Shown here piece after piece: positions 39,051-51,300 of a stretch of 64,000 nucleotides of DNA. Location: positions 445,501-509,500 of the forward strand of contig JACEVL010005070.1 of the NCBI GenBank assembly GCA_020284085.1. The letters run 5' to 3'. The notes under the pieces were generated by a model. That model was not told the origin of the DNA. It made no database searches and worked only from the letters and a program-made list of their open reading frames with translations. Within the stretch, counting starts at the first letter, position 1, and each line of letters starts with the position of its first letter. Made by a program: the position numbers and the translations under genes. This DNA comes from Aporrectodea caliginosa. Taxonomy: Eukaryota > Annelida > Clitellata > Crassiclitellata > Lumbricidae.

Positions 39051-39314
39051 CTAGTTGTCAGTCTGCTCCAGGATGGTGTTACCAGCCTCACTGACAGCTA
39101 TTGTTGGTCCAGGTCCTGGCAGTGCTTGTTCACGGAATGATGCTCGTTGAGGAAGGGATGTTGTCTTTCGCACTGGATTCTTTCCACTTCCATTGGTGTT
39201 GATGAGTGAAAAGCATCCCTTGCGGAATGACAGCCGGGCACTCAAGACGGCTGGCTTGAACGGGTTCTGAGTAGCTAATTCGTTCAAGTGGGCAGCATAT
39301 CCCTCGGCAATGAC
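39051..39314 (-). CDS. PITPNM: PITPNM last exon
   Basis: The acceptor TTATTGCAG precedes [19 protein letters not shown], ending at TAG 39051-39053. D/E-G-Y-x-A-H-L is the last conserved element after LNS2 in PITPNM proteins; the rest is the variable Ser/Pro-rich tail. Phase 0. Confidence 0.93.
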   Translation of the reverse strand, partial: VIAEGYAAHLNELATQNPFKPAVLSARLSFRKGCFSLINTNGSGKNPVRKTTSLPQRASFREQALPGPGPTIAVSEAGNTILEQTDN

Positions 39315-42300
39315 CTGCAATAACAATTACAATGAAGCGCAGTTTAATGTGGCTGTGAGACAACATTTCTTTACCAGCTTTTAGAAGAATTCTCAGATTT
39401 TAGTTAATGGCAAACAGATACATAGTGTTGCATACCAAAGCACATGATTATGCAGCATACATGGTCAGTAACAAACATCAAACTAACAAAAGTAATGGTT
39501 AGAGTAAAACAAACAGCTAAAGAAAGTCCTCAAAAGTCTGGTACCAGGGTTTGGATGATGTCTTAGCCACAGCGACTTTTACGAACCATGAACCTCTCAA
39601 AGGTATTCCTTGCTAGCCTCAAGAATGTTGGAGTTCATTAGTCTGCAGACAAATGATGCTCAAAGAGCTGGGAAAGTCTAACACAGAACTGAACAGCCAT
39701 GTCAGCTGCCAGATTCAGAGTTCCTGTGTTGCACTGAGGACGAGGAATGACAACAGTCATATTCAGCACACACACCAACTCACCCTCACTGATAGCCTTC
39801 ATACCACCAAGTCCATGTAGCTGAATTGATTCGTCACCAAACAATGAAGCTTTCTCACAGTAGAGAGGTCTTTCTCATGCTACTCTGTTGTGGGAGACAG
39901 TAGTCGATTGGTTGAGCACTCGCCTTTCAATGAGGAGAGTATGAGTTTGAGCTTCCTCTGAGATGGTTACTGTGTATGGACTTTGAGCAAGTCTTACACT
40001 CACAATTGCTCCAACGACATTGACTGATGCATGGTCAGTAGACAATGGCACATATTAAATGCATAATAATAATAATGGATTGGCTCTCGTCAAAGATGGC
40101 AGCTTATACCTTTTTGAAGAGGCTACGTTATGGTTTCAATTTTATTGTTTCTTAGTTTGATCATGAATTTTGCTGCCTTCTTTGTGTGTGGTTCACTATT
40201 TGCAGTAGGGGTGTCAACATTTGTTAGTTATTTTGAGTTCTATGGTGTTTTTACACCATTAATCAGCAGTTTTCCAACAGACATGCTCCCGAATCATGTC
40301 CCCATGTTGTACCTTACCTTAAATAGCTCTAAATCAAAAGAAATGATCATTTTCCGCCCTCGACACCAATTTGACCCTCCTCCTCCATTACCTAATATTA
40401 CCCGAGTTAAAACTCTGAAGATACTGGGTGTCATCCTTCAAGATAATCTCAAACTCACAGCCCATATAGACCACCTCACAGCCACTTGCTCCTCTTCTTT
40501 TTATGCTATCAGAAAACTCAAAACCCATGGCCTTCCTCATTTCGTCCTTTCTTCCTCATACATCCATAATGTAACCAAAGCCACTACCATTGCTAAACTT
40601 CTATATGCCTCCCCATCCTGGTGGGGTCTCACCTGGCTTCCGATAAAGAATGCCTGGAAAAACTTATAAAAAGAGCCAAAACGCCTAGGTTACCTAGAGC
40701 AATTTTTTCCAACAGTCTCTGAACTTGCCAATATAGCCGATGCTAAACTCCTTTTCTCCATATTACACAACCCCAAGCATGTACTTCACCAACTCCTACC
40801 TCCACTCCGACCCCTCTCCTCTCACCAATTAAGACCTAGAGCACACAACCATACTCTCCCACCCAAGGACAACTCTCAATTTATTCCCAGATCATTATAT
40901 AAAAATATTTACTAGTTTGTTCTAAAACTTTCTAATGAACTTTAATTATTCATTATCACTCATGTTAGCATTTATGCGTTTTTGTAAGACTGTTTTTCTC
41001 AATAAACGAATATATATATATATATATATACCTGTCATTTGGTTGTTTTCTACCACTTCTGACACTGTTAAGCATGGTCACCTTTCTTCGTATGCTAAAT
41101 TCGCACTGTCTTTAATTAATTCCCTGTTGAGTCAAAATTCTCCCTCTCTTGTGGCCTTTCAGAAGGCAGAAGGGGTGTGCATCAAATGCCGAGTAGTGCT
41201 AAAGCTACATAAGAGAGATGGTATGGTTCACCTCCATGGGACACGCAATAATCGTTGCCCTGGTTCGAAACAACCGTTGCTAAACAGCATTATCCCTAAA
41301 GCAGTCAGACCTATTGTGGGTAAGCTGCTAACAAATATACTCAACAAAATCCTGGTGGAACATCTCAAACCCAGTCTTTGCCAAACCCTCCTATCATTTG
41401 GACCTATTGTTTTGGAACAGACAGTCAGAGGAGGCAGACGCCATAATTTGACATCGACCATTAAGAGGCGGGTCAAGAATTTCTTTGCCACCTCTTCTGC
41501 TAAGACTGATATACTCTATTCAGAGTCCTGCTATACCCAAGCATAAATGCACGTCCAAACCCAGCAATGATGAGGCAATCGCCACAGCAGTTGCATCAAA
41601 GTTGTTGGAATCCTCACTTCAGATTATAAGCCGGTACCAGTTTGAAACACCCTACTCCTCCATCAGAATGCATTGTAATTCAGCCAGTGTGCAAAGTCAC
41701 TCCTTTCCAGGCCACCGAACAGGAGGTGCTCAGTCGCATTCGATCCTTCCTGGCAGGTTCATCCGGGGGATCAGTCAGTCTCCGACCTCAAAATCTCCTT
41801 GACCTGATCAATTTTGTTGAGACCGGGCCAAAATTCATTTCAGCAATCACTGCTCTATTTAACATAATTTTAGCCGGGATCTGAAATTACAAAGTTCAAT
41901 CAACTCTGTTTGGTGGAATACTCTTTGCACTGTGAAAACAGGAACACCCACACCAACATGTATTGTCGCCTAATTGTAAATGGATACTATTGTATTGTAT
42001 TGTATTTGATAATTTCCAAGGGCGATCGCATATCTTTCCCCAAACAGGTTGGTGTGGGTGTTCCTGGTGGTTGTGAGGCAGTGGTACATGCTTCCAGATG
42101 CCTTTTCAATAGACTGAAATCAGATTCAGTATTTGTTAAACTTGACTTCTTGAACGTTTTCACAGCCTTTGAGACCACATGCTTTCTGCTCTTGGTGACA
42201 TCCTGCCTATGCTTGTGCCTTTCTTTCTGCCATTTGGCCTATGTGGAGGCCTCAGTATTCAGAGTTGGTCGTGCGGTTTCCCTGCAATTAAGGAACCACC

Positions 42301-45300
42301 TGGCTTATCCAGGACTGGCGGCAAAAGACCTGACATGCTCATCACATGGCACAATGTCCGTAGTCTGATCTTGGATGTCACCGTGACCAACACCATGGCT
42401 GCTTCGTATTTGGCTGCTTCATTTTGTTTGGCCGGTGAGGCCGTGGAACTGGCGTCTTCTAGGAAAGTATCCAAGTACAACCCACTCCTACCACAACATC
42501 ATTCTGTTCCACTTGTCTTTAAAACTCTATTAACAACGCTGGACTTACCTTTATCATGGGCGCTCTCTTATGCATGTATCTGGAGATGCAAGAGAAACAG
42601 GCCATATTTTCCAGCACCTATCAATTGCAAAATTATAAGGAAACACCATTCTAAGGTCGTTCTTGATATGGCTCCCAAAGACAGCGTAAAAGGATGTTCT
42701 GTTCGGCCAACAGAATAAAGAGGAATATGCCATCCAACTTACAACAACATCCTTGCGATTTCTTTTGGCAACTTTTCCAACAATGAAAATCTGGTTCGGT
42801 TGCAGCCCAATAGCCTGGTAGACGGTAATGTCCTTGCTTGAACCATAAGCAGCTGAGATATTGATCTGAGCCTGGAAGAGAAAACGGATTCAGTCAATAC
42901 CAGAAGCAGTCCAACTTAATCTCCACTAGATCCAGAAGACCAAACACAAAGAAAGTAAAAATGCAGTTTCAACTCACTTACATAAAATTTGTGGTTTTCA
43001 TTATCATTATTATTAGCAATAGTCTTATTTTATGTCAAGTCCAACCATGAAGAGTCCAAATCAAGTCCGAGTCCAGAGGTGTTAGAGTCGAGTCCGATTC
43101 CAGAGGTGTCCGAGTCCAAGTCCAAGTCACTAAACATCGAGTCCAAGTCCGAGTCCAAGTCCATCTACATAATCAACCATAATGCTTTCTTAAAATTCAT
43201 GGATATTAGGCGTTATAAACAATGTATTTATTTATATTTATTTAAATATTTATATATTTATATTATGTTAATATTCAAACATTTAGGAAAACAGAAACAT
43301 ACACACACTGATAATGCAAAGTAACTAGACTCATAGTTCTACAATGTGCCTAAACAGGCATTGGTCACCAGCCTAAATGATGTCAGAGTTCGTTAAGAAT
43401 GACAAATTTATCACCTTTATAGCATATTGTCAATTAAGCATGACAAACCACGATCTGAAGATTGGACAGAGTGGTGAAAAGCATGAAAGTTTGTAGCAGT
43501 CAGTCAGGTACGTTGCTCCTGCACTAGTACTCACCTCCTGAACGAGCTGCTTGAGAAAGTTGGCCTTCTGACGGAGCGGATCAGTTGACAGTCCATCCAT
43601 GAATGTCACCATTCCATGAGGGAAGTTGTGCTGTGCGAGCCATGTAACAACCCGGCGCTGCTGCATGTCAGGTCGAGCAGTGATGTACATGATGAGATAA
43701 CCCAACTCCTGCCAGTGTCTGAAAAAACATTACCACAATCAAAGGCACAGCTCCACTCAAGATCAGTTTCAAGACATTTATGAGACTTTCAACCAAATGC
43801 AGAAAAAACATGACAGGACTGTGGTCTAAGCATACTAGAATACTAAGCCATACCAATAAAATGGTTAAGCAACAAGCAACAAGCAGCACAAACCTGTACA
43901 CTGTACAGAAACGATATCTTAACTATTCTGAAAATGTTATTTAAAACTGCATTCAATACAAACTAATACAAGTACTGGGATAGGTAAAAGCTAGAAAAGC
44001 AATAAAAGACGAACTTCTTCATAAAAACAGCCTGAAAAAATCATTTTCTGCTATGGACTTCATTACACCTCTTGATATCAGAAGCAAAACTGTTTCCTAC
44101 CTGACGACATCAACAGCTCCAGCTCGAACCTTTGGATCTTTGCCCATGATCGATACACTGGCCGTGAACGATCCATCAATGCTGAATACAGCTGTCTCGG
44201 TCTTTGGAGGCAGGACAGCCATAAAGAAATCCACTGAAGTATGGTCTCCCCTATAAAACCAGAAATCAACAGCTGATTGTAAGAATATACAGAAAAGATT
44301 CATCACCATTACCATACCTACTCCTTCGTTTGATTCCGAGTGGGCAGCTGCCAAAAACATATGACTGCTAGACAGATTAATTAGGAGGAAAGAAGGAATT
44401 TCTCAATGAGGTAATTAATAAGCATATCATTTTCACATCGCTGTAATAGTTTTGATAATTGGTCTATAGTTTGCTAAAACCAATGAGATATATTATAAGC
44501 GCAAGAGACCGTATGACGTATGTTTTCCTCAGGTCATGGTGAAGTCACAATCGCTTACGACCTTCACCCGCAAGCTAGGAATTCTAAATATAGATATCGA
44601 TGTTTACTTTTGTGTAGCCTATCACAGCTGAAGTTGTACTGTGAAATGAAGTTTGCATTAACATAAATTCGCTATGAATTCGCTACAGGATAGGATCAAT
44701 CTATCCTGTATGACAGCGAATTTTATTATTATGTTACCTGGCTGCGTAAATAGAAGTTGGATTGATGAAAATAATTCTATGTGCAAACGGAAGTTAGATT
44801 GATGAAAATCTTCTTTGTGTAATTTATAGAAGTTGGATTGATAAAAACAAACTGCACACTAAACTTCTTTTACAATTCAACAAATATGTGATGCCTTATT
44901 TCTATAGTTCCGCGGGGCGAATCTTCCGGGGGCGAAACTTCCCGAGGGAGAAATGTGGGGAGCGAATCTTCCAGGGGCGAATCTTCCGGGGGTGAATTGT
45001 CCGTATCCCGCAGCAAACACACATACACACATCACGTAGCCCTCTTTCTTCTTCTGGAGTCAAGTGTGAACTGGGCCTGAAGCACTCAAATTCTCTGACT
45101 GTATCTCAACTTAACAAAATAGGCTCCACCCTAATACTTGCATACAAGTCGACATCACGTGTAAGTCAATGCCTCAATTTTCGACTTGGGAGGGAAGTGT
45201 CTATAACCTATGTGTAAGTCGTCATGTGTTGTTACATAATAAACTTGATACAGTTAATAGCACTTTTAACCCATTCCCGCCGGACCGAGTTGCTAGCAAC

Positions 45301-48300
45301 CCGATATGGGAGACAGTGAAATAGACTAGAGAATATTTATAGTATTATGATATCATACCTAAAAATAGCATCATTTATATTTTTGCATCAATTTCTTGTT
45401 GGATTTTTAGATAATTTATTGTGAGAAAAAAGACTTCAAAGTGAGGGGGAAATTCTTACAGGTGTCGGTAGTTTTTGAGACGCAATACGAACAGTACAGC
45501 TGATAGGGTTTTGTCTATTATTGGCAAAATTATTGATGAATTGACGCGAACAAATGAGCCATAGGCGTAGCTACATGAAGGCAGGCGGAGGCAGTTGCCT
45601 CCTCTTGGTTTTCTATATAGTGGAGTTTCAATTGAAATGACCAGGAATTTGTTAATGATCTGTGAATTTGCCTCCTCTTGAATTTGAGTTTAAAAAGACA
45701 AATCTAAAAAAGGTCATCATCGGACAGTGTTAAATCTAGATGTGTCTGGGGGAAAAAGTTTGTCTTGGAAAACTGTGGTTACTACCCCCTCGAAAACTCT
45801 TGTTACTATCCCCCTACCCCCTCGAAAATTCTTGGAAAAAGTCTTGTTACTACCCCCCTTGAAATGTCTTGGAAAACTCTTGTTACTACCCCCCCTCGAA
45901 AAGTTTTTCGGAAAACTGTCGTTACTACCCTGCCCTCAAAATTGTTGGAAAATTCTTGTTGTTACATCTTACCGTACTACCATCTTGACCGGATAGATTC
46001 CTTCTGGAAGGTTCTTCTCTTCTGGAATGTGGTAGGTTGCTCGAGCATTGGCATCAGTCATTTCAGTTCCGAAGTAGACCCAATTGCCAGATGGTGGCTG
46101 AGTCAGGATGTGTATATCAACCTGGAATCGTTTACATACCAACAGATGCCACATAACACCAACTACATAGCATGAGTTGCCAAATATGCATACAATCAGC
46201 TACAACATAGCTGCCAGCTATGCCTGTCAATCGTATAACAGACAACATGTATTATTAACAACAAAGTTTCAGTTCTCTTGTTCCTTCTTGATTAAGTTAA
46301 TTAACATAAAATAATTACGATTCAACCCTGAGTTGCAGGTAGGGCATTCTGATACACTGAAACTATTTGTTTTTATTTAGCTGTTCAATTAAGCAGATCT
46401 GGTAGAATGAAAAGAGATTCTGTTACGAATCACAGACAGACCTTTTCACCTGAGAGAGAGACGACATCCAGAGGCCCATACATAAACCGCGCCGTCAAGA
46501 TCTGTGGCTTACCCTCCAGCACAATCACATCATTAGCACGATGATTTGGAGCCACGTTCTACATATTCAAAAAATAAACAAAGGCCATGCAAGGTCCTGT
46601 GCGAGTCTGACAAGCTGCCGTTTATGACGATGATGGTGATGATTGTAAAACTGTTATGACGAGTAACCTTCTGCAATGGGTAACATAACAAGAGTGATGA
46701 AAGCGCCTCTGAATAGTCTATGCTGCGAGAGGCTAAAGTTTTAGATATGATACGATTCGAGTGATAAATATATATGAAGTTGTGCGAATGACCACTGTGG
46801 CCCGTTTGTTATATGCATCACCGGCATGGTGGGGTTTTGTGGGTCAGCAGGAGCGCAATAGACTACAGTCCGTGATGGATCGTCTGGTCCAACTACGCTA
46901 CCTACCAGAGAGTAACCCAACATTAGAACAGCTGTATAGAATGGCAGATGGGAACCTCTTTAGTGCTGCCTTAGCGGACCCAGGCCATGTTCCGAACCCG
47001 CTCCTCCCTCCTGTAAAGACACTCCCCTATTCCCTGCGTCCCAGACTACATGACTGAATTGTCCCACGGGCTGACAACTTAATGAGAAAAAGTTTTTAAC
47101 AAGAATGCTTTGTTGTGCTTAATTTCATGTAAACCAAAGTGCAGTTATGCAGTTTGATAAATAGAGAATAGACTTACTAAGGGGTCATCCATTTAGTAAG
47201 TACGCATGGAGGGGAAGGGGTTAACCCAAATGCATATGCTTTGCATACGGGGGTGGTCTACTGATAATGTACTTATGTATAGGAAACGGGGGCCAACCTC
47301 GATAATAATTTGTGTATTATTGGCCTTCAAAAATGAGCCACTGAACAGCTCTCAGGTAAGTACTACCGGGAGAAGTAGGACTGTGGGATATCAGTATGCC
47401 ACATTACCCTTTGACTGCTATCAACTGCTAAACTCATTAACATTATTAATCCTTGATTATTTCTGCGTGGATTAAACATAGACTGTTCTATAGGATTTGG
47501 CGGATGTGTCAAGTGTACTTATGCAGGCGGGGGTGTAAGAAGTACACGGGTGTACAGAGAGGGGCCAACTGTTCTGGATTTCTGCGTACATGCTAAGTGG
47601 ATGGCCCCTAAACAGGATGAAGATGGAATCTGAATTAGCACTTGTAGAATCACAATTAGATTGAATGATTTGATTAGAGCTACACAGCATGTCCCTCTCC
47701 AAAACAGTAATGCTTGAAGAATATGTTAAGAATTTGTTAACTGAACCTTGACTTTGATGGTAGTCCGTCGCTTGAGCCATTTCTCCCTTGGCTGGTCACG
47801 CAGGAACGCGCAAGGGTTCTTGTCAGAAGTGGTCGGATCCAGCACACCATACTCTTGACGAACCACCTAAATACATGCACATATACTTGCTCAAATTATA
47901 CCATATATTGTAAATGCTCTCAATGAATGAGTACTACATCAAAAACAGTACCGCTAGCATAAAGCCGTCTTGACCTTCTAACACCTTGGTCTTGGACTGC
48001 TACAGCACAGCATCGTGCCAACGCCTCTGTTGGCCCTTTGCCGTGTCATCAGAATGCAGTTAAAATGACTATGATGACGAACACACAGAGTACTTCTGTG
48101 TGAATTGATATTGCTTCTAGTGTTGACAAGGTGGTTTAAATGTTTCATGAAGTTCACCTGCAAATAATCATTGTAACATGGTGGAAAATACTCAATTACA
48201 AAATAAAACATATAACAGATAACCACTTCATGATACTTACCCACAGATATACTTCGGCAGCTTCATACCCCACCATGCAATGCAAAAAATGTCCTCTCAA

Positions 48301-51300
48301 CTGTTGAGCTTACAGCATCTATGAGTATGTTTTACAAGAGGGCTATATAACTTATGTTACTGCATTGCAACAGAAAGTTTTTCAACTCATTAAACAGGAA
48401 TAATTTGATTTCAGATCAGAGAGTGTACCATGTGATCAAGCTGACCTGTCTAAGAATGAATGCTACCATGTCCGTTGATTCCCAGAAGCTGGCATGAAGG
48501 AGATACGGCAGAGCAGTTGCTGGAAAGTTCTGCAGGGCGTCCGGACAATAGATGGAATAGTCCAGACGCTTGTTACCCCACCAACAAGCAGTCACTAACA
48601 AAACATTCAGGACACTAATCAAAAGCATAGCCATGAGGAAACTATACAGATGAGCAAGAAGTAACAATCTAGTCTTTTCTGTTGAGTAATTGAGTAAGAA
48701 CTTACGAGACGTAAGTTCTTACTCAATTGCATCACACCTCACAGCAGAATTTTTCATTCCTTCACTTCCATGGCCACATTTCCAAAGATTACAAAATATG
48801 AAGACTGGTAATCAAGAAACGATATTCTTATCTCCCTTCTCGGTGCAACAGCATCTGCAACCTGACAGTCTCCTCATGTTATAAAGAAACAAAGAATCAA
48901 AACTGAGTTAATCCTAACTCAGATGCATGTTATTCAAAGGTGTTTGACGTAACTTTTCACATAACTAGATACAGGCAGGCAGGTAGGCAGGCAGGCAGGT
49001 GAGTGGGCAGACAGGCAGGCAGGCAGGCAGGCGGGCGGGCAGGCAAGCGGGTATACAGGCAGATGGATGGAAAGATGGATGAACAAACAGATGTGTTAAC
49101 TTGAGTTAGGCCTTGTAGTTCAAGATGTAATTTTATTGAGAAGAAATCTCTTAATGTTTAAAATAGTTTCCTAATTATAAATTGTAATGTAACTAAATGA
49201 AACATTACTATCAGGTGGAAATGTTACCCGATGTAAAACTGGCAACTGTAATGTCCACTTGATCAGATGATTGGCTGGACACGCTCAGGCGACTCTGTCT
49301 CCTGTTGTGACTGGTTTCTTCATAACTTGACTGACTGCCATGGTTCGCACGCGACAAGCCATTTGTGAAAAGTGCTTGGTAGTTTTGCAGTGTTTCCACT
49401 GACAACAGAACAAACCAAAACTAAATGGGACACAATCGCACAATAATGGCGGCTATATAGTCTCTCAGCATAAATAGTATTTTAAGAAATTAACAAACAG
49501 CTCACAGATCATAAGCAGAAGCTTGTCCAATTATCATTCGCTATGGAATAAGTTAGGTGGGAGATTCTGGGCCCTGTCTTTGATAACTTTACAAACTGCA
49601 ATCTGCCATTTTGAAAGACATGAAAATAGCAACATTTCACAGTGCATTCTGCTTAATGATGCATGTAGAGGGGAAAATAATCTACTCCTCTTGTGATCAA
49701 TTGCTACAGTTATTTTTGAGAGGCTGCAAACAGGTACTTCTGAGTGCACACCTAGTTCTGTCTACTGATATCTAACTATTAATGAGCTGATCGGTATGCA
49801 TGGTCGAGTGGTGCAAATATAGGGGATGAGGTTTAAAGAGTCGACGTTTACCTCTTCTCTTGTTGAAGTAGGGGCTTTGGCAATCTGCTCTCAATATACA
49901 CAGGACAGAAGCCAGTTTTTTTTCTCAATGGATGGACATAATTTGGAAAAGTGCATGTAGTGTACATAGTTGACAGTGAATGAACTTTTGGTTAATTGTT
50001 GTCGTTAATGTATATTTGTAAGGCATTTTGTTGGAATTAACTGTTCAAACATTAACACCTAGCATAGTTATAATCGGTCCCACAAATGAAAATATTCACA
50101 CCTCTAAATAAAACACTCTTTCTACTACAGCACTTACAGATACACTAGCATGCTTTCCAGAAGTGAAAAAGCATGTTGCACGTGAAGCCGTCCGATTGCT
50201 CTCCACTGCAACACAGCAAGGCACTGATTGCCTTCTCTAAAATCTTACAACTCACAAATGAATAATAATAATAATAATAATAAGACGATTTTTATAGCGC
50301 CGTAGCTCAGCCGAGGCCGAAGGAAAGGGCGCTGTACATGAAAAAGCCTCATCTGCCCAAAGCATTGCAGGGGAATTTGCTGTTGATTGCTGAGCACTAG
50401 CAAAATGTACTAACTTATGCTGCTTATAGATTTTGTTGCTAATGAAGATCTAATAACGCACAAATATTCAGTTGATCAGTGAAAATGAAATTTTTTCTTA
50501 ATATGATGAATTCAAAATCTGTTTCTTACCAGTATGGATTGGTATTCCATCTCCAAATGGAAATTTATTATATCTTGGTAGTTTCATTGGTGGTATGAAC
50601 TTGAACTTATCGTTGAGCAGAGGCTCCAGACGCACAGCAGTTGGATCCGATGAGTAGAACAAATTGTACATCTGGTGACACTGCGGCTTTGCCAACTGAT
50701 CTAGAAAGTCAGAATGATTTGACAGTTTTGACAATCAAAATATGGGACATAGGGTACTTGCATAAACTGTGCCATACATAGGTAGGTAACAAGCCTACGT
50801 GGTAAGTATGCATTGAAACCAGACAACGGCATCATCAGTACTGGTGAATGTTGAACTTGTACAGTTGTTACTAATGGCAGGAAGACATTCGTGCCCATGA
50901 CATAGGGGCCGTCCATAAATGACGTCACGCACCTAGGGGGGGAGGGGGATCGGAAATTTGTGACGATGTGTGACATGGGGGTGGGGGGGTCTGAGGTAGT
51001 GTGACGTCACACCAGGTCTATGTTATTAAATTTAACAATTAACAACAATTTAATTTTAATAATAACAGCACTAATTTTGAGGATTAAATTTTCATTATTT
51101 TTTTAATTATTTTAATGTATACGGGTACCATTATTAATAATTTTCTAATTATTTCAATATTTGGTGACCATTAGATTTTAAAATATTCATGCTTTCGCTA
51201 TTTGTTCCATGAAGGAGCATTTTGCTTCGCCATGGAAATTGGTTTTAAGGGGGGGTCAGAGCTTTGTGACGTCATTTTCAGAGGGGGGTCTGACTTTTTG

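Noticed and set aside
39638..39844. Additional PITPNM exon
   Set aside because: No PITPNM similarity, and exons 42743-42871 and 39051-39314 already join in phase with family-typical spacing ([19 protein letters not shown]).
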